DNA from: an uncultured Planctomycetaceae bacterium
Lineage (GTDB): Bacteria > Planctomycetota > Planctomycetia > Planctomycetales > Planctomycetaceae
DNA length: 5,081 bases
Assembly: GCA_903823545.1 (NCBI GenBank)
Contig: CAIJTL010001070.1
Location: 1-5,081, forward strand
Direction: 5' to 3'
Made by a program: the position numbers and the translations under genes. The notes below the pieces were generated by a model that worked only from the letters and a program-made list of their open reading frames with translations, searched no databases and was not told the DNA's origin. This document shows, piece by piece, positions 1 to 5,081 of this stretch (position 1 is its first letter; each line of letters starts with the position of its first letter).

Positions 1-1353
1 GAGGAACCGCTGCTGAGATTCTGCGTCCTTGGCTACGTTCACCCAATATTCCGATAAGTCAGATTCGAGCTGGCTGTATACTTCAGAGGTGATAGCGTTT
101 GGCTGCGACTTGTACCAATCTACCAGCAGTTCTTTTCCCGCCTCCGGATAAATTCCGATGCGATGCTCAAATCTTGGTGCAGGGAAGCCGATGTTTCCGT
201 CCTCAGTGTCAAACGCTATCTGTATTTTGGTGCGTTTTGGCATATGGCATTCTGTGCATTTTCCTCGCAGTGGTTCGGGGATCCGCTGTTGCTCGCCACA
301 GCTACTTCGGTTGTGGCATGCAAAACAGGAACGTGCGGTTTTCGCAGTGTCGCCACGGTGGCTTTTTTGATGCGGGTCATGGCAAGTGGTACAAGTTAGC
401 GATTCACTCTGCTGATAGCATCGACTCTCTTTAAGGTAGCGCACTTGATTGGCAACGCGGTCTTGTTCGGGGTGCTCCATTTCCAAAACGAAAAAGGAGT
501 TGCCTAAATCCTCGCCAGGTCGATAGCTAAACGGAGCCCGACGATGCCGCACTGCGTTCGTGTGGCATTGGGCGCATATATCCATCTGGCGTTCGCGACT
601 TAGTGTTTTGGGATTTAGAATTCTTTTAGGCGATTTGTCAGTTGGAGTGTCCTTGTGATGAGCTACGTGCTCCTTTGCCGGTCCATGGCACCGCTCGCAC
701 GTAACGCCAAGCATTTCAGGCTCAAATGCGCCATAGCGATTTAACGTCCCGCGTTTATGGTCAACCCACACTGTGTGGCATTCAAGGCACTGCGGAGCCA
801 AAGGGCGAGAGAGGTCGTCGGATCCATAGGGATCAAACAAAGTTGCCCCCCATTTGTCTTGATGATGCATCCAAACAATTGGTAACTCAAAAATCTCTTC
901 GCCACGTCGAACAAAATAGACTTCATCAGTCCCGGCTTCGGAACCGTACACGAATGAAATCGGGGAGACAGTCTTCGAAGTCTCTACATGACTCAGCGAG
1001 ACTGCGGAAACCTCCGGTTTGGGAGAAGCGTTCATTTCAAAACGCACCGGAGATCCGGGGGGGGTGAATTGGTTGTGGCCAGAAAAAAAGCCGTTTGGCA
1101 AGACGGCCTGATCAGCCAACTTTAAAGCTTTAAAGTGGCGGGTCTGCTTAAACTCCTCCACTCGCCTAGGGTGGCATTCAATGCATGCAGACCAGCCAGC
1201 ATAGCCATGGTCAGCAGTTGTGTTGCTTAGAGATGCAATGCCAACATCGCGACTAGGACCGGCTTCATTATATGTCACCAGTAGTCCCAATGCCGAAGCA
1301 AGCACGATCGATGCGGCGACTGCGGACCACAAGCGAACAGATGACACAGTCAT
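1..1353 (-). CDS. Multiheme c-type cytochrome, seven CXXCH motifs, 3' end beyond window (partial)
   Basis: A minus-strand frame runs from ATG at 1353 to the left edge without a stop (451 codons), so the C-terminus is missing. Seven heme c attachment motifs lie in this frame: CIECH 57-61, CLECH 189-193, CERCH 219-223, CAQCH 260-264, CTTCH 321-325, CFACH 343-347 and CTECH 366-370. Residues 12-27 are hydrophobic, an uncleaved anchor or signal peptide, so the protein is exported and presumably faces the periplasm. Family-like features are an early His73 after the first heme, CERCHGPAKEHV, ERQMDICAQCH, FSYRPGE (275-281), CTTCHDPH and CTECHMPK. From memory these match the cytochrome c554-like multiheme proteins of Planctomycetota and Acidobacteria, which often carry C-terminal TPR repeats; the last visible residues could lead into such a region (inference). 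The expected role is electron transfer; substrate and partners are unknown. ATG 1353 is the first usable start: an in-frame stop lies eight codons upstream. No Shine-Dalgarno is evident, so coupling to the lipoprotein gene 24 bp upstream is plausible. Confidence 0.93.
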   Translation of the reverse strand, partial: MTVSSVRLWSAVAASIVLASALGLLVTYNEAGPSRDVGIASLSNTTADHGYAGWSACIECHPRRVEEFKQTRHFKALKLADQAVLPNGFFSGHNQFTPPGSPVRFEMNASPKPEVSAVSLSHVETSKTVSPISFVYGSEAGTDEVYFVRRGEEIFELPIVWMHHQDKWGATLFDPYGSDDLSRPLAPQCLECHTVWVDHKRGTLNRYGAFEPEMLGVTCERCHGPAKEHVAHHKDTPTDKSPKRILNPKTLSRERQMDICAQCHTNAVRHRRAPFSYRPGEDLGNSFFVLEMEHPEQDRVANQVRYLKESRCYQQSESLTCTTCHDPHQKSHRGDTAKTARSCFACHNRSSCGEQQRIPEPLRGKCTECHMPKRTKIQIAFDTEDGNIGFPAPRFEHRIGIYPEAGKELLVDWYKSQPNAITSEVYSQLESDLSEYWVNVAKDAESQQRFL

Positions 1354-1377
1354 AATAAAGCCACTGTATCGATCGGG

Positions 1378-1869
1378 TTAGTCTTCAATCTCGATGTTTT
1401 TCTCATTCTCACCGGGATCAACCGTGAACTTCAGCGGAGTCGCTTTGGGATCTGTGTATTTCGCTGGTATTGCTCCGGCCTTCTGGCTCTTCTTGTTAAA
1501 TGTGTCAAACTTCCCGTCACCGACGATCTTTCCGAGAGACTCAGGTGTCATCTCCTCGCCACTTTGGCCCGGCGCAGCAGCTTCAATTTCGGCCAAAAAT
1601 ACCTTGTGAGTTCCCAGCACTGCCCCGTCATTAGAATCAAAAGTTGTCAACTTGTAGACACCATTTGAATCAGTGATCCCACTGGCCCCCCGGGGAGCGC
1701 CTTCCTTGACAAAGTTCACTGACACACCTGGCACCGGTTTGCCTTTATGCGTGACAGTTCCCTTAACTTTCCCCATCGGCGGTCGAGCCCCGCCCTCGGA
1801 GCTGCATCCACAAGAGACTAATCCCGCCAAGCAAAAAGTGATTACCAAATTCATTCCACTGTTGAGCAC
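1378..1869 (-). CDS. Small lipoprotein with carboxypeptidase regulatory-like (transthyretin-like) domain
   Basis: This encodes 163 residues. The N-terminus is a lipoprotein signal: a short hydrophobic stretch (8-18) and lipobox L17-V18-S19-C20, so Cys20 is the likely lipidated residue; a second Cys at 22 fits the lipobox less well. The rest resembles a carboxypeptidase regulatory-like beta-sandwich: VKGTVTHKGKPVPGVSVNFV (residues 34-53), then ITDSNGVYKLTTFDSNDGAV and LGTHKVFL, and near the end IPAKYTDP and LKFTVDPGENE. Planctomycetes have many such short lipoproteins, often near DUF1559 genes, as here. Their biochemical role is not established; the fold suggests a structural or binding function at the membrane, with no catalytic motif seen. 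The GTG start at 1869 is chosen because GGAGG lies 9 nt upstream; an in-frame ATG at 1854 would shorten the n-region and sit too far from that site. The gene precedes the cytochrome gene by 24 bp, in the same reading frame. Confidence 0.9.
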   Translation of the reverse strand: MLNSGMNLVITFCLAGLVSCGCSSEGGARPPMGKVKGTVTHKGKPVPGVSVNFVKEGAPRGASGITDSNGVYKLTTFDSNDGAVLGTHKVFLAEIEAAAPGQSGEEMTPESLGKIVGDGKFDTFNKKSQKAGAIPAKYTDPKATPLKFTVDPGENEKNIEIED

Positions 1870-1878
1870 AATTTTGAT

Positions 1879-1883
1879 CCTCC
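1879..1883 (-). promoter_or_regulatory. Strong Shine-Dalgarno site for the lipoprotein gene
   Basis: The minus strand reads GGAGG, then nine bases (ATCAAAATT), then GTG at 1869. This spacing is suitable for initiation and selects the GTG over the internal ATG at 1854. The other genes in the window have weak sites or none: the DUF1559 gene has only AAGG, and no clear site precedes the cytochrome or the sulfatase. Confidence 0.75.
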
Positions 1884-1996
1884 GAACTGATTGTCTGACT
1901 GAAGCAAATGATGTACAGATGAGGTGGTGGCCGAGAAGAAGTAAATCGGAAGTTGCGGTTTTTATTCAACGCTAAGCACAAGGGTGAGCCGCGACA

Positions 1997-2029
1997 CATT
2001 GAATTTCGCGCGATCTACGATATTCAATG
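1997..2029. repeat. Imperfect dyad-symmetric element, possible operator
   Basis: Perfect 8-base inverted arms, CATTGAAT (1997-2004) and ATTCAATG (2022-2029), are followed inward by a T:T mismatch and a further TCG/CGA match (2006-2008 with 2018-2020), leaving a 9-base centre. It lies about 130 bp upstream of the lipoprotein start. No T-tract follows on either strand, so it does not look like a terminator. The form would suit a dimeric regulator, but that is inference and chance is possible. Confidence 0.4.
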
Positions 2030-2184
2030 ACATCGTAAACCGATCATATACAAACTACGGTTCCCGATGAAACGTTGATGCCAAACATGGGGGGCTAATG
2101 TCATACCTCTAGCTTTTCACGATACGATACCGTAATTAACCGCCGACGCAGATGGCAGCCTCATGAGGCACAAGATAGCTAAGC

Positions 2185-2230
2185 AAACAAAAGAAGGCCA
2201 ATCAGTCGCGTAACCGACGAATTGACCTTC
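2185..2230 (-). terminator. Rho-independent terminator of the DUF1559 gene
   Basis: Read on the minus strand, GAAGGTCAAT (2230-2221) pairs with ATTGGCCTTC (2202-2193) over ten pairs including one T:G wobble. Above it come a second wobble, one mismatch and an inner GTCG/CGAC stem closing a 6-base loop (GTTACG). The stem is followed at once by TTTTGTTT (2192-2185). The structure begins 34 nt after the DUF1559 stop codon. It is oriented for minus-strand transcripts only; the plus-strand side has no T-tract. Confidence 0.8.
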
Positions 2231-2264
2231 GTAAAGAATGCATGAGCAGGCTTTGCTGAGTAGC

Positions 2265-3230
2265 TTAGAATTCGCCGACAGGATTCCTGTCAGCTCGAGC
2301 CCCAAGTCGCTGATAAAGCACGTAATCTACATTTTGATTGACAAACCTAACCGTACCATCGCCCATAAGAAAGTGTGCACCGCCAGTATGTACCGACTTA
2401 AACCCCATTGACGTGACCCACTGATTGGTAGCGTTACATGTCCCGGCGGCGTAGCCAGGGGTGCCAGGACATGTATTGAAGTTGATTGGCGCCGTGGTCG
2501 TAATCCAGTGTGAATTCACGGCTGCCCAACTGTTGGGCTCGTGATCAGAGCACTCGGGGCGAGTCTCACCCATAAAGATTGTGGTCGAGAGGCCGTCGGT
2601 CACGTCACGCAGGCGCGCTGAGTAACCCTGATTGCTAATCACACCCTTGACGTTGTTGGGGTCAGCATTCATTTGATTGCAGCTTCCAAACTGGACCTGG
2701 GGATAGGTGGTCTGGATCGCCGCATAAAGAGCGCAGGTAGTTCCACCCGGAATGCAGGCAGTCTGAGGCCCTTGGCTGGCGCAGTAATTCGTATAAGGCT
2801 GAGCCCCGTCAGCCGTATCGCTTGGGCAGCGGAGTTGAGGCAAAATTACATTCTGAAATGGAATCGGATTGCTGCTCGGAAGAGGGTACTTGCCGTTGTT
2901 GCCGCTAAAGTTGATCGACTTAAAAAGTGCGGCCTGGTCAATGTACGGCAAAAGGTGGGTGAGATAATTGGCACCGTTATCGCAACAGACTTCCCACCCA
3001 CCACTCGCGATGCGCCGGCCAGTGTTCGACGGCAACTTCGACCCGTTGTTGTCGCAATAATTGTAAATGGCCAAACCCAACTGCTTAAGATTATTCTTAC
3101 ACTGACTTCGACGGGCGGCTTCCCTAGCCTGCTGCACTGCTGGCAACAGCAACGCGATCAAAATGGCAATAATCGCAATAACCACCAACAGTTCGATTAG
3201 CGTAAACGCTCGATACTTTACCAACTTCAT
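2265..3230 (-). CDS. DUF1559 pseudopilin-like protein (type IV pilin N-terminus, H-X9-DG C-terminus)
   Basis: This encodes 321 residues. The N-terminus is a class III (prepilin-type) signal: [13 protein letters not shown], with cleavage expected between Ala8 and Phe9 and Glu13 at mature position +5. A hydrophobic helix follows to about residue 30, then [20 protein letters not shown] (28-47), typical of planctomycete DUF1559 proteins. The body has [10 protein letters not shown] (94-103), LRCPSD (133-138) and [15 protein letters not shown] (208-222). The C-terminal H-X9-DG motif is His281 to Asp291-Gly292, followed by VRFVNQNVD. Length is normal for the family. The protein is probably inner-membrane anchored by its helix, possibly assembled by a type II secretion or type IV pilus-like machine; its function is not established. 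Odd points are Ala instead of the usual Gly before the cleavage site, and twelve cysteines. The ATG at 3230 follows a weak AAGG, and a terminator lies 34 nt past the stop. The sulfatase gene is divergent upstream. Confidence 0.95.
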   Translation of the reverse strand: MKLVKYRAFTLIELLVVIAIIAILIALLLPAVQQAREAARRSQCKNNLKQLGLAIYNYCDNNGSKLPSNTGRRIASGGWEVCCDNGANYLTHLLPYIDQAALFKSINFSGNNGKYPLPSSNPIPFQNVILPQLRCPSDTADGAQPYTNYCASQGPQTACIPGGTTCALYAAIQTTYPQVQFGSCNQMNADPNNVKGVISNQGYSARLRDVTDGLSTTIFMGETRPECSDHEPNSWAAVNSHWITTTAPINFNTCPGTPGYAAGTCNATNQWVTSMGFKSVHTGGAHFLMGDGTVRFVNQNVDYVLYQRLGARADRNPVGEF

Positions 3231-3308
3231 AATTTCGCCTTTTTGCGGACCATTCAGAATTGAAACAAGTGAAGGAGTGGAAATAGTGCCTGAGAAAGGT
3301 AACCTACG

Positions 3309-3338
3309 AGTCTACGTGAGAATTGTTTGAAAAATCAA
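3309..3338 (-). promoter_or_regulatory. Candidate sigma-70-type promoter for the DUF1559 gene
   Basis: On the minus strand TTGATT (3338-3333) is followed by an 18-base spacer and TAGACT (3314-3309). Both hexamers match four or more consensus positions. It would give a leader of roughly 70 nt before ATG 3230. This is read by eye only; planctomycete promoters are poorly defined and many similar pairs occur by chance. Confidence 0.3.
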
Positions 3339-3388
3339 CAGAAAACCAAAATGTCAAATTCTTCATTATCATTGCAGCGAGAGGGCTT

Positions 3389-3416
3389 TTGACACAGAGG
3401 CATCTGTTTGGACACT
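3389..3416 (+). promoter_or_regulatory. Candidate promoter upstream of the sulfatase gene
   Basis: A perfect -35-like TTGACA (3389-3394) is followed after 16 bases by GACACT (3411-3416), which matches the -10 consensus at only three positions. It is correctly oriented for the sulfatase, about 125 bp upstream of ATG 3542. The weak -10 makes this a low-confidence call. Confidence 0.22.
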
Positions 3417-3541
3417 CAGAAGGAGAATAGACGCCACCAAATGCGGCTCGATTCTCAAATGCACGCCACCCCTTTTTTGCAACCGTGCCGCTCGATAAGG
3501 CTACTGGTTTTTCGCATTTCTTAACCCTCGCGAGCCGCTTT

Positions 3542-5008
3542 ATGCGTTTGTGGTCTGTGTTGTTGTTCGCAGGTTTGGTGACGTTGATCCAAGGCCAAGT
3601 CTGTCGCGCGAGTGAGAAGTTCAATGTCGTCTTCATTTTGGCGGACGACTTGGGAGTGAATGATCTCCGTTGTTACGGGCGACAGGATCAGGCGACTCCG
3701 CGATTGGATCGTATGGCCGAGCAAGGGATTCGCTTCACGTCGGCCTATTGTGCTCAGCCGATTTGCTCGCCGTCGCGAGCGGCGATCCTCAGCGGTTTGA
3801 CTCCCGCTCGATTGCATCTGACGACCTTCTTGCCAGGACGAGCGGACGCCCCTTCGCAGAAGCTGCTACATCCGCAGATCAATCAACAGCTCGCGCTGGA
3901 GCACGTGACGCTTACAGAGCATCTCAAGTCAGCGGGCTATGCGACGGCCTGTATCGGCAAGTGGCATCTCGGTGGGGCGGGCTTTGGGCCGAAGGAGCAA
4001 GGTTTCGATGTCGTCTATGCCGGAAAGCCGAACACAACACCGTCTGCCGACGAAGGGGGCAAAGGGGAGTTCGATCTGACCGCTCACGCGATCGACTTTG
4101 TCCGATCGAACAAGGACCGACCGTTCTTTCTCTACCTGCCGCACAACAATCCCCACATTCCGTTGGCTGCGAAAAGCGAGCTGATTGAAAAGCACAAAGC
4201 AAGTTTCAATCCGCTGTATGCCGCTGTGGTGGAGACACTGGATGAGAGTGTCGGACGGTTGCTCGGTGCATTGGACGAATTGAAGCTGACCGACAAGACG
4301 CTGGTAGTCTTCACGTCTGACAACGGCGGCCTGCATGTGCCAGAACTGCGAGAAGATGCCGCAACTCACAACACTCCGTTTCGAGCGGGAAAGGGATACG
4401 TCTACGAAGGAGGTCTCCGCATCCCGTTGATCGTGCGGTTGCCGGGAGTTGTTTCGGCAGGCAAGATCGTCGATACGCCGGTCATCAACACCGATTGGCT
4501 TCCAACGATTCTCGATTTGTGTGGCGTCTCGTTTGATGCGAAGCACTCTGACGGTGTAAGCCTCGCTGCGCTGTTGCGTGGCAGCGATGGATCAGATGCC
4601 TCGCCACTGAGCAATCGCCCGTTGATGTGGCACTTCCCGCACTACACCAATCAAGGTGGCCGCCCTGCGGGAGCGATCCGAGTCGGCCAATGGAAGCTCA
4701 TCGAACACTACGAAGAGAATCGACTTGAGTTGTTTGATCTGTCCCGTGATCTCAGCGAAGAACGAAACCTGGCCGCGACCGAATCGAACCGCGCCGCCGA
4801 GATGCAAAGCCAACTCGCCGCGTGGCGCAAGTCGGTCAACGCTCAAACGAATTCCCCCAACCCCAACTTCGATCCCGCTTGGTTCAAACGCCTGTACTCA
4901 GACATCGACACGTCATCGCTCAAGTCCGACAAAACCGCCGCCGCGATGCGGTCAAAACTCACCGAATGGCGCACTGCAATTGACGCCGTTGTTGCAAAGA
5001 AAAAGTGA
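3542..5008 (+). CDS. Secreted sulfatase (arylsulfatase A-like, formylglycine-dependent)
   Basis: This hydrolase cleaves sulfate esters, probably from sulfated glycans in the periplasm or outside the cell. From ATG 3542 it has 488 residues: signal peptide 1-24 (MRLWSVLLFAG core, likely cleavage near CRAS-EK), then the alkaline phosphatase-like sulfatase fold. Visible active-site elements are the metal-binding Asp35-Asp36 in ILADDLG; CSPSR (75-79), whose Cys75 would become formylglycine; GKWHLG with Lys140 and His142; His205 in NPHIPL; Asp260-Asn261 in TSDNGG; and Lys284 in AGKGYVYEGG. The C-terminal subdomain has GQWKLIEHYEENRLELFDLS and then a tail with a repeated motif. All expected catalytic residues are present, so it should be active if matured; no maturase gene is in view. 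The frame extends upstream to GTG 3485, but ATG 3542 is preferred because it starts a proper signal peptide; neither start has a clear ribosome-binding site. The exact substrate and subfamily cannot be read from sequence alone. Confidence 0.95.
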   Translation: MRLWSVLLFAGLVTLIQGQVCRASEKFNVVFILADDLGVNDLRCYGRQDQATPRLDRMAEQGIRFTSAYCAQPICSPSRAAILSGLTPARLHLTTFLPGRADAPSQKLLHPQINQQLALEHVTLTEHLKSAGYATACIGKWHLGGAGFGPKEQGFDVVYAGKPNTTPSADEGGKGEFDLTAHAIDFVRSNKDRPFFLYLPHNNPHIPLAAKSELIEKHKASFNPLYAAVVETLDESVGRLLGALDELKLTDKTLVVFTSDNGGLHVPELREDAATHNTPFRAGKGYVYEGGLRIPLIVRLPGVVSAGKIVDTPVINTDWLPTILDLCGVSFDAKHSDGVSLAALLRGSDGSDASPLSNRPLMWHFPHYTNQGGRPAGAIRVGQWKLIEHYEENRLELFDLSRDLSEERNLAATESNRAAEMQSQLAAWRKSVNAQTNSPNPNFDPAWFKRLYSDIDTSSLKSDKTAAAMRSKLTEWRTAIDAVVAKKK

Positions 5009-5046
5009 TGGTTTCGGTTCTCCGCCATTCGTGTTGAAACGTGTGG

Positions 5047-5065
5047 CGCACGCGGCTCGCGTGCG
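5047..5065. repeat. Perfect GC-rich hairpin downstream of the sulfatase gene
   Basis: CGCACGCG (5047-5054), loop GCT, CGCGTGCG (5058-5065): an uninterrupted 8-bp stem made almost wholly of G:C pairs, starting 38 nt after the sulfatase stop. No T-tract follows on either strand, so it is not a standard intrinsic terminator. It could stabilise the mRNA 3' end, help termination, or be one copy of a dispersed palindromic repeat. Confidence 0.5.
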
Positions 5066-5081
5066 AGAACAGTTGATGAAC

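Larger units (their letters stand above)
1870..2264. other. Gene-free stretch between the DUF1559 and lipoprotein genes
   Basis: About 395 bp without a convincing gene. From the DUF1559 side it holds an intrinsic terminator on the minus strand (2230-2185), a 12-base palindrome gcctcatgaggc at 2158-2169 with no T-tract, an imperfect 33-base dyad (1997-2029), and the lipoprotein ribosome-binding site. I found no convincing sigma-70 promoter; a TATGAT-like hexamer on the minus strand near 2045 has only a poor -35. A 62-codon minus-strand frame (2117-2305) overlaps the DUF1559 end, covers the terminator and has no recognisable protein features, so it is not called. Confidence 0.7.
3231..3541. other. 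Divergent intergenic region between the DUF1559 and sulfatase genes
   Basis: About 310 bp that must carry the promoters for both divergent genes. Candidate elements are listed separately. TTGACA hexamers occur once on each strand (3389-3394 plus, 3357-3352 minus), though neither has a good -10 at standard spacing. A 110-codon minus-strand frame here (3636-3304) begins inside the sulfatase gene, has no recognisable features and is not called. The short direct repeats acgccacc (3431-3438 and 3463-3470) and caaatgc (3438-3444 and 3456-3462) may be chance. Confidence 0.6.

Noticed and set aside
99..434. Plus-strand open frames of 70-113 codons across 99-434 and 726-1067
   Set aside because: They lie antisense to the cytochrome frame, which has seven in-frame heme motifs and no stops. 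The plus-strand products show no domain, signal or ribosome-binding site.
2158..2169. 12-base palindrome gcctcatgaggc as a terminator or operator
   Set aside because: It has no loop-forming centre beyond the palindrome itself, its flanking bases do not pair and no T-tract follows; it is short enough to occur by chance.
2117..2305. A 62-codon minus-strand frame overlapping the end of the DUF1559 gene
   Set aside because: It spans the DUF1559 terminator, overlaps that gene in another frame and has no recognisable protein features.
2673..3200. A 175-codon plus-strand frame antisense to the DUF1559 gene
   Set aside because: The opposite strand encodes a clear DUF1559 protein with its N- and C-terminal motifs; the antisense product is basic and featureless.
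3431..3470. Short direct repeats acgccacc and caaatgc upstream of the sulfatase
   Set aside because: Only 7-8 bases each, two copies, and in different relative order, so not a clear array or attachment site.
3485..3541. Upstream GTG start adding 19 residues to the sulfatase
   Set aside because: The extra residues would precede a complete signal peptide that begins at ATG 3542, and no ribosome-binding site precedes the GTG. It remains a possible alternative.
3304..3636. A 110-codon minus-strand frame crossing from the sulfatase 5' end into the intergenic region
   Set aside because: No domain, signal or ribosome-binding site, and it would overlap the probable promoters of both divergent genes.
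3929..4546. A 205-codon minus-strand frame inside the sulfatase gene, with other shorter ones
   Set aside because: The sulfatase carries all its catalytic motifs in the plus frame; long antisense frames are common shadows in GC-rich coding DNA.

Overview
The window most likely comes from a planctomycete (phylum Planctomycetota, Pirellulales-like). The strongest sign is a DUF1559 protein with a type IV pilin-like N-terminus and a C-terminal H-X9-DG motif, a family greatly expanded in that phylum. It sits beside a carboxypeptidase-regulatory-like (transthyretin-like) lipoprotein, a secreted formylglycine-type sulfatase and a multiheme c-type cytochrome. No phage, transposon, CRISPR, tRNA or rRNA signal was seen.

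Layout. Minus strand, read right to left: the DUF1559 pseudopilin gene (3230-2265) ends in a clear intrinsic terminator (2230-2185). A gene-free stretch of about 395 bp (2264-1870) follows and carries a dyad-symmetric element. Next comes a small lipoprotein gene with a GTG start and a strong GGAGG ribosome-binding site (1869-1378). After only 24 bp begins a multiheme cytochrome gene (1353 to beyond the left edge). It stays open for all 451 visible codons and carries seven CXXCH heme-attachment motifs. Plus strand: a sulfatase gene (3542-5008) is divergent from the DUF1559 gene and is followed by a perfect GC-rich hairpin near the right edge.

How the parts relate. The lipoprotein and cytochrome are probably one transcription unit and both are exported, which suggests a cell-envelope redox module; the electron donor and acceptor are not visible. 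The DUF1559 gene is terminated separately, so it is a neighbour rather than a proven operon member. The sulfatase is a separate unit, probably acting on sulfated polysaccharides in the periplasm or outside the cell. It appears richer in G+C than the cytochrome gene, judged only from sampled rows.

Nothing here can be shown to be a wholly new system. The most notable items are the cytochrome coding frame, the lipoprotein-cytochrome pair, the dyad upstream of it, the cysteine-rich DUF1559 protein and the repeated motif in the sulfatase tail.
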